Positions 35,301 through 45,321 of a stretch of 63,779 bases of DNA are shown here, in pieces (position 1 is the stretch's first letter; every line of letters begins with the position of its first letter). Under the pieces are notes generated by a model. That model was not told where the DNA came from and ran no database searches. It saw nothing but the letters and a program-made list of their open reading frames with translations. The position numbers and the translations under genes were made by a program. This DNA comes from Saprospiraceae bacterium. Its GTDB lineage: Bacteria; Bacteroidota; Bacteroidia; Chitinophagales; Saprospiraceae. The DNA lies in the NCBI GenBank assembly GCA_015490715.1, contig WFXH01000026.1, positions 1 through 63,779 on the forward strand. The letters are read 5' to 3'.

Positions 35301-37952
35301 GTAAAAAAACAGCAGGACAAAACTGTCTAAGCTGATGGCTGGATCGATCGAATAGAAGATGTCGTCGACATACATTATCGGTCGAAACTCATAGGGGAAG
35401 AAATTTGCCATCCCAGGATTCATGCGGAGGAGGTAGTAGTTGTGCGCATTGGAGGGGCCACATGGGGTGATATCGGGAGGAGACCCGAGCTGCTCTACGG
35501 TATAGGTCAGTTTACCCAAGAGAATCGTATCGATGTATTCGCCGCAATAAAATGGTTGGTGATCGTATGCATCGGTAAAGAGATAGCAGCGCGATTTAAA
35601 TTGGAAGAGCAGGCCATGGGAATAGCTCAAAACGGTGGAGACGACAAAGGTCAGCGTAATGTCGATGCTGTCGCCGTCTTCGAAGTAAAAATCATCGGGG
35701 AGTCCGCATCCCCTTGTCTTGAGATAATCGGGATGGAAGACGACCGATATTGCTGTCGAGGAGGAGGCGTTTCTTACGCTCGTATTGCAAATGTTTAACT
35801 CTCCCTCGCCAGCGATGTAATCGAGACTATCGGAGCTGCATCGATAGACGGCACCCGAGCTTCGATCCACGATGCGGATGGATGCCTTATCCAGGACGAA
35901 AAAGTCTGGATGTAATCCGCTTTGTACAAATAGCCTTTGGTATTGGAGGGTGGGATCATCGCTGACGATACGCCCTTTCAAGTGCAGTTGTAAAGTGTCG
36001 TATTCGAGATAGCGATGGTGGTTGACGCTGTTGGGATGGGCTCGTACGAGAGGTGTATCGGGCAATCGGTCATTGTCTTCATCGGCATAGCCGAGCGAAA
36101 GGCGTTCGATCTCGGCCGTAAAATCCACGTATCCCGGTGCGTATTGTACGAGAGTATCGCCCGAATGGCATGCAATTTCCGTCTCTATGGAAGAGGATCT
36201 GCGCGTGTATCCGCAGATGTCACCTTCGTCCTCTATGGGACATGTGGAAAAGAAGATTAAAAAGCAGTGTTCGGTGACGACTTCTAATTCATGAATGAGC
36301 GGACCGCTCGGGCAGGAGCTCTTGATGTGTAACAAACCGGTCAGCGAGTCTCGTTGTAGGCAGGGTGTGTCGCAGTTGAGCTGTACGGTGAGGTACCCGC
36401 GAAGCGTATCGCTATCAAAGGGCAATCGATATACGGCAAAGACATTTTTGTGTCCAGGCCCCCCTTCGACATCGATTCTATCGGGTATGCGTCCTCCAAG
36501 GAGAAACTGCCCTGGCAAGGGCTCAAAACCACAGGGGACGTGGTAGACTATTCCCAACTGCCCGGAAGTGTAACGCGTCAGTCCACGTGTCATCAGATCA
36601 AATTGGAGATACGCAATCTCTCCGTCTTCAACTGCTTTAGAAGGCTGATAAACCACGATATCGGCGCGCAAATCGAGTGCGGTGCGCGCTTGCACATAGG
36701 TGGAGTCTTGAGCGGTTTCGTAACACTGGGTTGTGTATCGCACTCGAGCGGTAATCGATAGATCTTGGGGATCGTGGAGTCGGACGCCGTCAAACATGCT
36801 GCACTGGGCATATGAAAAGCGGACGACCACGCATTCCCCGCCCGGAATATCGGGCAAGACTGTATGTGTTTCTTCGTAGATGTCTTTGCAGATCGGGTTG
36901 AACGCTTTGTCGACCGGGAGCGGGATGCTATCTCCACCGTATTCGAGCCAGAGCGATTGGGAGAGTACGCCATTTTCGAGAAAGGGAAATCCCTCTAAGA
37001 CCAGCTCTACATCTGTGGCTGTCGATATCCCTTCATTGCAGATTGTCAGGGTCTGTTCTGCAGGCTGGCAAGGGCATTGGGGATAGCTCTCTTCAAGCGA
37101 TAGTTGAAGCTGGGCGCGTTCGATGTATTCGCGTACCTCGACAATGGCATTGGTAAAGAGGTCTTCCTGACATACTTCATCATTGCAGCCCCACTGCACG
37201 CGAATGTCTGAGGTGATCGTCCCGGTACGGCACGAATCCAGGCGGAGAAATTCTTCGACGACCAGTGTCTCGTCGTAGTCGAAATAGGCATCCCTATTGC
37301 CGATTGTCTTAAATACATTGCTGTCGATGAGGACGCGCAGGCGGGTGGGACTCTGATCGAGGACGGTGCCGATCGGTATGCGCACTTCGGCGGGTGTGTG
37401 TTCGTCGATGAGGACAAATTTTTTCACCCTTCCCAGGCGCGTGTTTGTGATGCTGATGCGTCGACGAGCTTCGTGCATGGCCGTGATGATCGTATCTGTC
37501 GGCTCTACGGCACTGATGATCAAAAAGGCCGTGTGGATGGAATACGGCGGGTTGCTCTCAAATGTAGTTTTGCCAAAGTCGTGCGACACCGTCAGTCGGT
37601 TGGTAAACTTTTGGCCTTCTTTGACCTTTGCCTCACAGTCGGCTGTTACTGCCAGGACCATGGAATCCAATCGCCCCTGCGGCAATCGCGATTTAAAAAA
37701 TTTCACCTCGCCCCCAATTGGGCGCTCTTCTGCACCACGTACACTGCCTTGCACGTAGTGGATACCAGGAGGCAGCTGGAGTTCGATGAGCACGTCGTGC
37801 AAATCCTCCGAATAGCCGTTGGTAAAGATATAGATTATATTTACCGTGTCGCACACGTGGAGGGTATCGCTAAAGCGCTCCGAGATGTCTAAATTTTGTG
37901 CACGTAGGCCATTGAATACAAATATCAAGCTCAGAGTGGCCCACCATTTCAT
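32358..37952 (-). CDS. Giant secreted protein with gliding-motility-type C-terminal sorting domain (type IX substrate)
   Basis: This 1864-residue protein starts with a signal peptide ending in GLRAQ; the ATG at 37952 begins it and upstream frame is not used. The body consists of many beta-sandwich-like segments with paired cysteines and repeated CDT and DGxS turns, and a PKD-like region near the C terminus (TFTWSPGESLSC, YTVTIVDTNGC). The last 90 residues are the gliding motility-associated C-terminal domain: VPNAFSPNGDGVNDLLYV, AIYNRWGEKVFET, SPWDGSFK and a terminal GNVTLLK. That domain directs export by the type IX system, for which porW is present at 11401. Likely a surface adhesin or matrix protein; ligand unknown. 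Confidence 0.9.
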   Translation of the reverse strand: MKWWATLSLIFVFNGLRAQNLDISERFSDTLHVCDTVNIIYIFTNGYSEDLHDVLIELQLPPGIHYVQGSVRGAEERPIGGEVKFFKSRLPQGRLDSMVLAVTADCEAKVKEGQKFTNRLTVSHDFGKTTFESNPPYSIHTAFLIISAVEPTDTIITAMHEARRRISITNTRLGRVKKFVLIDEHTPAEVRIPIGTVLDQSPTRLRVLIDSNVFKTIGNRDAYFDYDETLVVEEFLRLDSCRTGTITSDIRVQWGCNDEVCQEDLFTNAIVEVREYIERAQLQLSLEESYPQCPCQPAEQTLTICNEGISTATDVELVLEGFPFLENGVLSQSLWLEYGGDSIPLPVDKAFNPICKDIYEETHTVLPDIPGGECVVVRFSYAQCSMFDGVRLHDPQDLSITARVRYTTQCYETAQDSTYVQARTALDLRADIVVYQPSKAVEDGEIAYLQFDLMTRGLTRYTSGQLGIVYHVPCGFEPLPGQFLLGGRIPDRIDVEGGPGHKNVFAVYRLPFDSDTLRGYLTVQLNCDTPCLQRDSLTGLLHIKSSCPSGPLIHELEVVTEHCFLIFFSTCPIEDEGDICGYTRRSSSIETEIACHSGDTLVQYAPGYVDFTAEIERLSLGYADEDNDRLPDTPLVRAHPNSVNHHRYLEYDTLQLHLKGRIVSDDPTLQYQRLFVQSGLHPDFFVLDKASIRIVDRSSGAVYRCSSDSLDYIAGEGELNICNTSVRNASSSTAISVVFHPDYLKTRGCGLPDDFYFEDGDSIDITLTFVVSTVLSYSHGLLFQFKSRCYLFTDAYDHQPFYCGEYIDTILLGKLTYTVEQLGSPPDITPCGPSNAHNYYLLRMNPGMANFFPYEFRPIMYVDDIFYSIDPAISLDSFVLLFFYDTSDYKPFIIKKQRILPVYPTNTRDWSLPQSYSPLALDEAYHVLILPYITLRDCHDLARGFQDSIQRIRIITNSVPPSVYFYRFNRPELVRHQWSHTYTFDEELDYLQFKMQIPQTKLRSTSARASWKGIITTLDSALGEVRFKILHKSPQLKNVRIVDNTGRVFRQRGNIITVRPLTDSIQTLTIVADNQGCDWQYLTLISAWTCDTPGDFFSRACAIDTFHLSVKSFPPELEMDAWVSFGEMDLCDTLRYIELHLWNANRGAAYEVELDLFLPKGFRLLEDHLSYVFDSIGVIQPLPSPQQLASGIYRWNLTEVIDSFRKDGWPGVGDPLSKITIRLVGYLDCDFQPGTFAYFKVKGRNNCFEPTNTVRRNSPPIRVRLADPPDQWVSFDSSRVTPDTLWCKDRITVHVQLNASAPFSEGDKIQATLPRGFSYVPKSLRALQNFTPREPKQIATGSGTLLEWNAREVTIGHTDIAFQITLSVDIDSLSCEQYDIFLATTHRNSTLCKATGDTCAIDVITGSATLPIVVEKLRIERIVWDSFILDREEGLQLCFRLRGISGLRNIPIDKMRVLLKADLTGDGPSDDDITLGDWPISVDVSGDSGYLCYDYFFLHAFLYCYLYLELPSEGNCLCNTRYAPFVLNKQQQHYRDTLCPGQTLTIGIDKIHGDYFEWTGPNIDCPNCPSIELVHTFANDTSITQRYILTVYDSAYLIDSVHCQWQYIYDITYLPQYGLHLDTHQICVGDSIVLAVEDPRLHNVRWYSQGSDTIAQRRITVHPTRNVRWYVAYTDTNGCEGTSQVDIEVLQVDSQAFAIAPDTTIFKGGKAQLWVQGEGTFTWSPGESLSCTNCKDPEASPDTTTTYTVTIVDTNGCTTALQVTVFVLPPPCDPTSVFVPNAFSPNGDGVNDLLYVRGQNIDEIHFAIYNRWGEKVFETHDLHSPWDGSFKDKPLPPDVYAYYLHVRCIGGEEFVKKGNVTLLK

Positions 37953-38076
37953 ACACCCCAAGAAAATAAAATCGAAAAACTGCGTCACTCTTCGGACATG
38001 GATAGTCGATAATCGCTGAAGACCAAATACAATTGTCATAAAAGAAAGGTGGATTAAAAATTCTCTGTACAAGTTA

Positions 38077-38084
38077 CAAAGATA
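38077..38084 (-). promoter_or_regulatory. Candidate -7 element for the giant exoprotein gene
   Basis: Minus strand reads TATCTTTG, the perfect consensus, leaving a leader of about 120 bases before the ATG at 37952. No good -33 at the standard distance was seen. Confidence 0.4.
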
Positions 38085-38139
38085 TAAAAATGAATGCAAT
38101 AGGTGGTCACTTCCGCGTAGATTCTTTTGTAATACTTTT

Positions 38140-38155
38140 GGTATAAAATCGTACG
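38140..38155 (+). repeat. GGTATAAAATNGT repeat copy (intergenic, extended)
   Basis: GGTATAAAATCGTACG; its last 15 bases recur exactly, inverted, at 49174-49188. Confidence 0.75.
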
Positions 38156-38264
38156 TCTTTGAGGTCAAAAGACTCCAGCGGTGCGTTATACTATAAAATG
38201 CAGCAATGTGAGGTAGGCGATCCGCGAGTGGAGGCGCAAGGAGAAGCGTGGCGGCAGTATTACA

Positions 38265-38294
38265 TTGTCGTTTTTTGCAATATATTTATATTTG
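38265..38294 (+). promoter_or_regulatory. Candidate parE promoter
   Basis: TTG (38265-38267), 19-base spacer and TATATTTG (38287-38294). The parE ATG chosen is at 38330, giving a short leader. Confidence 0.55.
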
Positions 38295-38329
38295 CATTTC
38301 ATCACTTTGTAATTAAATCGTTGGTGCAT

Positions 38330-40240
38330 ATGGCGATGACAAGGGAGGTGCAGTATACGGAAGAGCACATACGGTCGCTGGATTGGAGGGAACACATGCG
38401 ACTGCGGCCGGGCATGTACATCGGCAAATTGGGCGACGGCAGTCATCCCGACGACGGCATCTATATTTTGCTCAAGGAAGTGATCGACAACGCGGTGGAT
38501 GAGTACGTCATGGGCTACGGCAAGCTCATCGAAGTGGACATTTCAGAGGAGGGCGTGCGCGTGCGCGATTACGGTCGCGGTATTCCGCTGGGAAAGGTCA
38601 TCGACTGCGTGTCGAAGATCAATACGGGGGGCAAGTACGATTCGCGCGCCTTTAAAAAGTCGGTGGGGCTCAACGGCGTTGGCACCAAGGCGGTCAATGC
38701 GCTTTCGGAGCGATTTGTGGTGCGATCGGTACGGGAGGGGAAGGAGAAGGTGGCGGAATTTAGTCGCGGCGTGCTGGTGCGCGAACATCGCCTGAGGGCT
38801 ACCGATGAGCCCAACGGCACGGAGGTGTTCTTCGCACCCGATCCGGAGATCTTTCCCAATTACCGCTTTCATCTCGACATCGTCGAAAATCAGCTGTGGA
38901 ATTATGCCTATCTCAATGCCGGCTTGAAGCTCAAGCTCAACGGCAAGCTCATCGTTTCGAAGCGGGGGCTGTACGATTTGCTCGAAAAGCGCACCGACCC
39001 CGAACAAATTCGCTATCCCATCATTCACCTGCGCGGAGAGGACATCGAGATGGCCATGACCCATGCCAATCACTATGGCGAGCAGTACTATTCGTTTGTC
39101 AACGGCCAGCACACCACGCAGGGGGGGACGCACTTGCAGGCCTTTAAGGAGGCCATCGTCAAGGCGGTGCGCAAGTACTACAACAAAAACTTCGATCCGC
39201 GCGATGTGCGCACGGCCATCGTCGGCGCCATCAGCATACGCATCGAAGAGCCCGTCTTTGAGTCGCAGACAAAGACCAAGCTCGGCTCCACGACCATCGC
39301 CCCCAACGGCCCATCGCTGCGGGGTTTTATCCAGGATTTCATCGTTGAGGAGCTCGACAATTACCTGCACCGCAATCCGCAGACTGCAGAAGCGCTCCTC
39401 AAGCGCATCCAGCAGTCGGAACGCGAGCGCAAGGAAATCGCCGGCATTCGGAAGCTGGCCAACCAGCGGGCCAAGCGCGCCAGCCTGCACAACAAAAAGC
39501 TCCGCGATTGCCGCATCCACCTCAACGACGCCCGTGCTCCCGAAGAGCTGCGCAAGCAGACCACGCTCTTCATCACAGAAGGCGATTCGGCAAGTGGCTC
39601 GATCACCAAAGCGCGCGACGTGCAGACACAAGCCGTCTTTAGCCTTCGCGGCAAACCCCTCAACTGCCACGGATTGTCGAAAAAAATCGTCTACCAAAAC
39701 GAAGAGTTCAACCTCCTCCAACACGCCCTCAATATCGAAGATGGGCTGGACGGTCTGCGCTACAATCGCGTGGTGATTGCCACCGATGCCGATGTCGATG
39801 GCATGCACATACGTCTGTTGATGTTGACGTTTTTCCTGCGCTTTTTCCCCGAGCTGGTCTCCGAAGGGCACCTCTACATCTTGCAGACGCCGCTGTTTCG
39901 CGTACGCGACAAACAGCAGACCTTCTACTGTTACGACGAGGCCGAAAAGCGATTGGCCGTCCAAAAGCTCAAGGGCAAAGCCGAGATCACGCGCTTTAAG
40001 GGACTGGGTGAGATCTCGCCCGATGAGTTCAAACAATTCATTGGCGAACAAATGCGCCTCTTGCCCGTGCGTTTGGCCGATAAGACCAATGTCGAACAGC
40101 TCATGAACTATTTTATGGGCAAGAATACGCCGCAACGTCAGCATTTCATCATCGACAACCTGCGCTTTGAGACCAATGAAGACCTCCTCGACGAGGCAGA
40201 AGTGCCCGTAGAAGATGCGATTTTGGCAGAGAAGAGCTGA
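38330..40240 (+). CDS. parE: DNA topoisomerase IV subunit B
   Basis: ParE is the ATPase subunit of topoisomerase IV, which decatenates daughter chromosomes. The 636-residue protein has the GHKL ATPase ([38 protein letters not shown]) and the TOPRIM domain ([24 protein letters not shown]). [21 protein letters not shown] and the [13 protein letters not shown] region match Bacteroidota ParE rather than GyrB. The start is set by the promoter at 38265-38294; ORF extension further upstream reads through promoter sequence. The codon bias is so regular that the opposite strand stays open for more than 570 codons; that frame is a shadow. Confidence 0.92.
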   Translation: MAMTREVQYTEEHIRSLDWREHMRLRPGMYIGKLGDGSHPDDGIYILLKEVIDNAVDEYVMGYGKLIEVDISEEGVRVRDYGRGIPLGKVIDCVSKINTGGKYDSRAFKKSVGLNGVGTKAVNALSERFVVRSVREGKEKVAEFSRGVLVREHRLRATDEPNGTEVFFAPDPEIFPNYRFHLDIVENQLWNYAYLNAGLKLKLNGKLIVSKRGLYDLLEKRTDPEQIRYPIIHLRGEDIEMAMTHANHYGEQYYSFVNGQHTTQGGTHLQAFKEAIVKAVRKYYNKNFDPRDVRTAIVGAISIRIEEPVFESQTKTKLGSTTIAPNGPSLRGFIQDFIVEELDNYLHRNPQTAEALLKRIQQSERERKEIAGIRKLANQRAKRASLHNKKLRDCRIHLNDARAPEELRKQTTLFITEGDSASGSITKARDVQTQAVFSLRGKPLNCHGLSKKIVYQNEEFNLLQHALNIEDGLDGLRYNRVVIATDADVDGMHIRLLMLTFFLRFFPELVSEGHLYILQTPLFRVRDKQQTFYCYDEAEKRLAVQKLKGKAEITRFKGLGEISPDEFKQFIGEQMRLLPVRLADKTNVEQLMNYFMGKNTPQRQHFIIDNLRFETNEDLLDEAEVPVEDAILAEKS

Positions 40241-40557
40241 CAGATTAGCAGTCGCGCCTCGCCTGTATTTCAAGGTGACCTGAATAAAATATTCACGACA
40301 ACCCCGCCTAAATCTAAAAAAAACAGTAAAAAAGGCCTTATTGCCAAAATTTATTTTGTCAATGGCGTGATTTGCCCAATATCTTTACACTATCAATGTG
40401 GCAGACAAAACGCATGTGGTACGATGCTTGCCGAGAAACGATGTATGCTATGTCGTAAAAAGCACCGCTGGACCGCTATCCAAAAGTACAAATCGACGAC
40501 GCTACTTTATGAGTCTGTTGTGTGTTTATTAAATTGTACTCCAAAAATTCACATGAG
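40241..40557. other. 317-base intergenic region upstream of lon
   Basis: It contains the consensus promoter at 40355-40387 and otherwise AT-rich sequence. The leader between that promoter and the lon ATG would be about 165 bases, long for this genome, and could hold regulatory structure, but I see no clear hairpin or heat-shock CIRCE element. Confidence 0.5.
40355..40387 (+). promoter_or_regulatory. Candidate lon promoter
   Basis: TTTG (40355-40358), 21-base spacer and TATCTTTA (40380-40387), one mismatch from TAnnTTTG. Confidence 0.5.
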
Positions 40558-42993
40558 ATGTCCAAGAGTGAAATAATGACGGAAGTACTGCACATAGAAA
40601 ACCCTCTGGAGCGAGATGGTACCGTACCCACGCGCTTGCCGCTGGTGGCATTGCGCAATACGGTGTTATTCCCCGGTGCCATCATGCCGATTACCATAGG
40701 CAGGGAAAAGTCGAAAAAGGCCATTGAGATATCGTATAAGGCAGATCGGTGGATAGGGGTGATTACGCAGCGGGATATGCAGGTGGAAGATCCGAGACGG
40801 GAGGATCTGTACGATGTCGGAGTGGTTGCGCAGATCCTCAAGGTCATCAACTTGCCCGATGGCAATCAGGCTGCCATGGTGCAGGGTGTGCGACGCTTTC
40901 GGCTGAGAGCACTCGAAAAGGAAGACCCTTATCTACTCGGATCGATCGAACTACTTCCGCGATCGGTGCCCCCAGCCGAAGATATGCGCCTGAAGGCGAT
41001 GTTCCAGCTGGTGGAGGAAAAGGCCTTGCAGTACATCCAAGAGGCACCGCACATTCCAAAGGAGGCCACCGGTGTGATGCAAAATCTCGAAGGGCCCGTA
41101 GCACTCTTCAACTTTGTGGTCTCCGAGTTGGTCACCGATGTAGCTACCAAACAGGAGATCCTCGAGATCGACGATTTCACACAGCGCACTGAAAAACTCA
41201 TCTCCGTACTGGAAAAGGAATTGCAGCTGCTGCGCATCAAAAAACAAATCGAACGCAAGACGCGCGGAGATATCGAAAAGCAACAGCGCCACTATTTTTT
41301 GATGCAGCAGCTCAAGCAGATCCAACAGGAGCTCGGCGAGACACCGCTTGACGAGGAAATAGCCAAGCTCAAGGAAAAGGCCAGCAAGAAAAAGTGGAGC
41401 AAAGAAGTGCAGGAGCACTTCGAACGCGAGCTCAACAAGCTGCAGCGTATGAATCCGCAGGTGGCGGAATACTCTATACTGCTCAACTACCTCGAGCTGC
41501 TGGTCAGCCTGCCGTGGAATGAATACACTCCCGATGAGTTTGACTTGGAGCGCGTGCGCAAGATCCTGGACGAAGACCATTACGGGTTGGAAAAAGTCAA
41601 AGAGCGCATCATCGAACACCTCGCCGTGCTCAAACTCAAGGGCGACATGAAGGCCCCCATCTTGTGCTTAGTGGGTCCTCCTGGAGTGGGCAAGACCTCG
41701 TTGGGGCGCTCGATTGCGCGCGCTTTGGGCAGGAAATTTGTCCGCATGTCTCTTGGCGGATTGCACGACGAAGCCGAAATCCGCGGACACCGACGTACCT
41801 ACATCGGAGCCATGCCCGGCCGCATCATCCAAGGCATACGCCGTGCAGGATCGTCCAATCCCGTATTTGTCTTAGACGAAATCGACAAAATCGGCAAAGA
41901 TTTTCGCGGTGATCCCTCCTCGGCACTGTTGGAGGTGCTCGATCCCGAGCAAAACACCCATTTTTACGACAACTATCTCGAGATCGAATACGACCTGTCG
42001 AGGGTCCTCTTCATCGCCACGGCCAATACGACAGCGACCATCCAAGCGCCGCTCCTCGACCGCATGGAAATCATCGAAATCAGCGGCTATACCACCGAGG
42101 AGAAAATCGAAATTGCCCGACGTCACCTCATCCCAAAACAGCTCAAGGAGCACGGCCTGACGGCATCGCAAGTGCGCATTGGCAAGCGCGCCTTGCGTAC
42201 CATCATCACCTTCTATACGCGTGAGTCGGGTGTGCGCGAGCTGGAGCGAAAAATTGCCGCCATTATGCGCTACCGAGCTCGCCAGGTGGCGCTCAACGAA
42301 GAGTATAAGGTCAGCATTACGCCTGACGACGTGCGTCAGATACTCGGAGCTCCCGTCTTTAGCCCCAGCGAATACGATCGCACGAAAGTGCCGGGTGTGG
42401 CCATCGGGCTCGCCTGGACGCGCACCGGAGGCGACATCCTCTTTATCGAAGCGAGCTACTCCAAGGGAAAGGGCAAGCTCACCATCACGGGCAATCTCGG
42501 CGATGTGATGAAAGAGTCCGCTATGATCGCTTTGAGCTACCTCAAAGCCCATGTGCACATGCTCGGCCTTAGCGAAGACTTCTTCGACGACAAGGATATC
42601 CACCTACACGTGCCCGAAGGCGCCATTCCCAAAGACGGCCCTTCGGCAGGTATTACTATGCTCACAGCCTTGGCCTCTATGGCCATCAATAAGCCCGTCA
42701 AACCCTATTTGGCCATGACTGGAGAAATCACGCTCCGCGGCAAGGTATTGCCCGTCGGCGGTATCAAAGAAAAAATCTTAGCCGCCAAGCGCGCAGGCAT
42801 CAAGGAAATCATCCTCAGCAAGGAAAACGAAAAACACGTCGCCGAAATCGAACCTCAATACATCAAAGGACTCCGATTTATCTACGTCGACCGCATGGAA
42901 GAGGTCTTGCGCTACGCACTCGGCCTATCCGAATCAGCGAAAAAATCAAAAGCACGTCCAACAAAAAGGGCAAAAAGTGCCCAAAGCGTTTGA
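40558..42993 (+). CDS. lon: ATP-dependent protease Lon
   Basis: Lon degrades misfolded and regulatory proteins in the cytoplasm. The roughly 811-residue protein has the N-terminal substrate domain ([19 protein letters not shown]), a coiled middle, the AAA+ module with Walker [10 protein letters not shown] near residue 372 and the downstream [10 protein letters not shown] Walker B, and the C-terminal protease domain with catalytic Ser near residue 696 in [10 protein letters not shown] and the Lys about 43 residues later in [18 protein letters not shown] 40558 ([10 protein letters not shown]) is preferred; ATG 40576 is an alternative. Convergent with the MATE gene. Confidence 0.95.
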   Translation: MSKSEIMTEVLHIENPLERDGTVPTRLPLVALRNTVLFPGAIMPITIGREKSKKAIEISYKADRWIGVITQRDMQVEDPRREDLYDVGVVAQILKVINLPDGNQAAMVQGVRRFRLRALEKEDPYLLGSIELLPRSVPPAEDMRLKAMFQLVEEKALQYIQEAPHIPKEATGVMQNLEGPVALFNFVVSELVTDVATKQEILEIDDFTQRTEKLISVLEKELQLLRIKKQIERKTRGDIEKQQRHYFLMQQLKQIQQELGETPLDEEIAKLKEKASKKKWSKEVQEHFERELNKLQRMNPQVAEYSILLNYLELLVSLPWNEYTPDEFDLERVRKILDEDHYGLEKVKERIIEHLAVLKLKGDMKAPILCLVGPPGVGKTSLGRSIARALGRKFVRMSLGGLHDEAEIRGHRRTYIGAMPGRIIQGIRRAGSSNPVFVLDEIDKIGKDFRGDPSSALLEVLDPEQNTHFYDNYLEIEYDLSRVLFIATANTTATIQAPLLDRMEIIEISGYTTEEKIEIARRHLIPKQLKEHGLTASQVRIGKRALRTIITFYTRESGVRELERKIAAIMRYRARQVALNEEYKVSITPDDVRQILGAPVFSPSEYDRTKVPGVAIGLAWTRTGGDILFIEASYSKGKGKLTITGNLGDVMKESAMIALSYLKAHVHMLGLSEDFFDDKDIHLHVPEGAIPKDGPSAGITMLTALASMAINKPVKPYLAMTGEITLRGKVLPVGGIKEKILAAKRAGIKEIILSKENEKHVAEIEPQYIKGLRFIYVDRMEEVLRYALGLSESAKKSKARPTKRAKSAQSV

Positions 42994-43045
42994 AAGCGAG
43001 ATCAACACACCTGAGTACAGACTTTAGCAGCCTATACAGAGACCG

Positions 43046-43058
43046 ACAATTTTATACC
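43046..43058 (-). repeat. GGTATAAAATNGT repeat copy spanning the MATE stop codon
   Basis: On the minus strand GGTATAAAATTGT; the TAA inside it is the stop of the MATE gene. Confidence 0.6.
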
Positions 43059-44362
43059 CTATCCAACCGCTTGAGGTAGAAGTATGCTGTCTGAAATGCC
43101 CCACGTAATCCGAGAAAGACGCCAAGGGCGAGCCACAGTGCTGCCTGGGGCATACGTGCCTGGAAGAGATAAAGCGCGAGAAAAAATCCAACAGTAGCGA
43201 GTAACATGGTATACAGCATACCGCGAGAAGCTGTCAATCCGATAAACACCCCATCCCACACGTAGGCAGCTACCCCCAGCAGCGGCATGGCCGCCACCCA
43301 ATAGCGATAATCGTCGAGCATCTCGATCAAAGCGGCATCCTTCGTAAAGAGATGGAGCAAACTCTCGTAATAGCCCGCATAGACGGTGCTAAACCCTGTA
43401 GCCATCACAAACGACCAGAAGAACACGCGTTGTATGGTCCGTCGAAGCAACTGTCGATGACGTGCCCCGGCGTATTTGCCCACGAGACTTTCGGCCGCGT
43501 AGGCCAAACCATCTAAGGCAAAAGACATCCAGTTGAGAAACTGCATGATGACGACCGTAGCAGCAAGGTACAGTGCACTGATCAATGAAGCATAGCGGTG
43601 GACCCATGCAAAGACAAACGTCAATAAAGCCGTGCGCAAAAAGATGTCGGTATTAATGCGCATAAAATGGTGCAGGGCGCGTACTGTGTACAGCGCGCGA
43701 TGACTTAAACGAGGGAAATATGGACGGTATCTCAAAGACAATAGCGCTGCCAAGGCAAGCGAACAATACTGGGCCACCACCGTCCCCCAGGCAACGCCGG
43801 CCGTCTCTAAATCCCACCACAATACCAATACGGCGCTGACGACGATGTTGATGAGATTGCCCACTACGGTGAGTAGCAAGGGATAGATGGCGTTTTGCAA
43901 TCCAAAAAACCAACCGAAGAGCACGTACAGACTCAGTGTGGCAGGGGCAGCCCATAGACGTATGTAAAAATACTGCTCTATGTGAGGGCGCAAGTCCTCC
44001 TGGATATGCATGAAGCGAAAAGCCCATTGCGCAAGCGTATGCCGAAAGATTAAAATGAGCACGGCAATAGTGAGGCCGAGGAGCAAACCCCTCCACAGCG
44101 TTGCACCGATTTCGAAGGCATCCGAAGCCCCATAGGCCCTGGCGGTAAGTCCTGTGGTGCTCATGCGTAAAAAGCCGAAGTTCCAGTATAGAAAACCCAA
44201 TACCATGCTGCCCGCGCCTACCGCCGCAATGTGCAGCGGGCTTAAGTAGCCCATCAGGGCTGTATCAACCGAGCTGAGTATGGGCACAGAGAGATTGCTC
44301 GCAATATTAGGTAAGGCCAGCCGCCAGATTTCCCTATCTACTCCCCTCGTACTGTGCTCCAT
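43052..44362 (-). CDS. MATE family multidrug/toxin efflux transporter (DinF-like)
   Basis: This 436-residue membrane protein has about twelve hydrophobic helices arranged as two six-helix halves. EIWRLALPNIASNLSVPILSSVDTAL at the N terminus and the matching FLNWMSFALDGLAYAAESLVGKYAG in the second half are typical of the DinF branch of MATE antiporters, which expel cationic compounds in exchange for protons or sodium. The neighbouring genes give no hint of substrate. It is convergent with lon and divergent from the tRNA-Val gene. Confidence 0.88.
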   Translation of the reverse strand: MEHSTRGVDREIWRLALPNIASNLSVPILSSVDTALMGYLSPLHIAAVGAGSMVLGFLYWNFGFLRMSTTGLTARAYGASDAFEIGATLWRGLLLGLTIAVLILIFRHTLAQWAFRFMHIQEDLRPHIEQYFYIRLWAAPATLSLYVLFGWFFGLQNAIYPLLLTVVGNLINIVVSAVLVLWWDLETAGVAWGTVVAQYCSLALAALLSLRYRPYFPRLSHRALYTVRALHHFMRINTDIFLRTALLTFVFAWVHRYASLISALYLAATVVIMQFLNWMSFALDGLAYAAESLVGKYAGARHRQLLRRTIQRVFFWSFVMATGFSTVYAGYYESLLHLFTKDAALIEMLDDYRYWVAAMPLLGVAAYVWDGVFIGLTASRGMLYTMLLATVGFFLALYLFQARMPQAALWLALGVFLGLRGAFQTAYFYLKRLDRV

Positions 44363-44458
44363 GTGCGTAAAATTACATCGAATTGGGATGCCAATTGATC
44401 CGCAGAGAGGTAAACAAAAAAAATTTCTCCTGCGTTACTATATGTGCAAAGAAAATCG

Positions 44459-44466
44459 TAATTTTG
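44459..44466 (+). promoter_or_regulatory. Candidate -7 element of the tRNA-Val promoter
   Basis: TAATTTTG fits TAnnTTTG and ends 11 bases before the first base of the mature tRNA. Confidence 0.5.
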
Positions 44467-44477
44467 CATCCGCTTTT

Positions 44478-44555
44478 GGGCGATTAGCTCAGTTGGTTTA
44501 GAGCACTTGGCTTACAACCAAGGGGTCGGGAGTTCGAATCTCTCATCGCCCACCA
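44478..44555 (+). tRNA. tRNA-Val (anticodon TAC)
   Basis: The full cloverleaf is visible: acceptor GGGCGAT paired with ATCGCCC, D stem GCTC/GAGC, anticodon stem CTTGG/CCAAG around loop CTTACAA with anticodon TAC, T stem GGGAG/CTCTC with one G-U pair and loop TTCGAAT. The discriminator A and CCA are encoded. It is a lone tRNA gene, not part of a cluster. Confidence 0.97.
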
Positions 44556-44585
44556 AAGAGCCGACCAGAACGGTCGGCTCTTTTT
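44556..44585 (+). terminator. Rho-independent terminator after tRNA-Val
   Basis: AAGAGCCGACC pairs with GGTCGGCTCTT around AGAAC and is followed by a T run, immediately after the tRNA CCA end. Confidence 0.85.
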
Positions 44586-44594
44586 ATGCCTCCT

Positions 44595-45263
44595 TTATTG
44601 GGGGATGAAATCTCGATAGACAAAGCGCCCACTTCGGTGGATTCTCCCTCGTCGATACTTGATCTCGGAGTGAAAATGGGGATGTCCTACGACGAGGGTA
44701 TGAAATTCTCCCCTTTCTCCGCAGGGATCTACTCCGTCAGGAAGCTCTAACAAAAAGCGCTCGTCGTAGTCCCTACCCACAAAGTGTTCGTCAAGAGCTG
44801 CTGTATCTACACAGGTGACGACGGCGCGTATGCCTCGAGCGAGTACTTCGCTGGAGAGAGCACGTGTATCCTCCCCCCAGAGCATGTATACTCCCTCCAT
44901 CTGGTGCACCTGGAGGAGGCGCTCACGGTAGGCACGCACATCTTCGAGGAAGATATCGCCAAAGGCGATGTGACGTATGCCCTGAAGGCGCATTTGATGG
45001 AGCGCATTGCCCACGCGCCGTTCGTATTCGGCATTGGTGCATGGATCAGGTAGGGGCGTCTGTATACAGGGTAAACCGAGACGTTTGGCCTGTAGGTCGA
45101 GGATTTTTAGGCGTACTCCATGGATGGCCGTGCGCGCCATGGCCTCGTTGTATGTCGTCCACAAGCCGACGAGTTCCCATCGGGGGTCTTCCATCAGACG
45201 ACACAAACACAGGGCGCTGTCTTTACCCGTGCTCCACGACAGGATGACTTTTTGCCGTTTCAT
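44595..45263 (-). CDS. Dph6-like ATP pyrophosphatase (adenine nucleotide alpha-hydrolase family)
   Basis: This 222-residue protein has the PP-loop SWSTGKDSALCLCRL and the C-terminal signature DPCGERGEFHTLVV of the diphthine-ammonia ligase (Dph6) family, plus HIAFGDIFLEDV. Bacteria lack diphthamide, so the bacterial enzyme must ligate or thiolate another substrate; this is unknown. The TTG at 45278 would add five residues; ATG 45263 is preferred. Divergent from DUF3293 gene across 58 bases, convergent with the tRNA terminator. Confidence 0.85.
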   Translation of the reverse strand: MKRQKVILSWSTGKDSALCLCRLMEDPRWELVGLWTTYNEAMARTAIHGVRLKILDLQAKRLGLPCIQTPLPDPCTNAEYERRVGNALHQMRLQGIRHIAFGDIFLEDVRAYRERLLQVHQMEGVYMLWGEDTRALSSEVLARGIRAVVTCVDTAALDEHFVGRDYDERFLLELPDGVDPCGERGEFHTLVVGHPHFHSEIKYRRGRIHRSGRFVYRDFIPQ

Positions 45264-45321
45264 CTGACCACCGTTCAAGTGTCAAATATCGTACTTTCAC
45301 GACGACAAACCATACCCATCG

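Larger units (their letters stand above)
37953..38329. other. 377-base intergenic region between the giant exoprotein and parE genes
   Basis: It holds a minus-strand -7 element (38077-38084), a plus-strand GGTATAAAATCGTACG repeat (38140-38155) and the parE promoter (38265-38294). No small ORF with convincing composition and no RNA gene were recognised. Confidence 0.6.

Noticed and set aside
32358-38168. N-terminal extension of the giant exoprotein to 38168
   Set aside because: The ATG at 37952 starts a proper signal peptide, and the extension runs over promoter-like sequence.
38543-40273. A long open frame of more than 570 codons on the minus strand opposite parE
   Set aside because: It is a mirror of the highly biased parE codons; it lacks any recognisable domain and covers a clear housekeeping gene.
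40367-40576. Small Cys-containing ORF upstream of lon
   Set aside because: It overlaps the lon promoter leader and has no convincing start context or composition.
41872-42603. Open minus-strand frames opposite lon
   Set aside because: Same explanation: shadow of a codon-biased gene.
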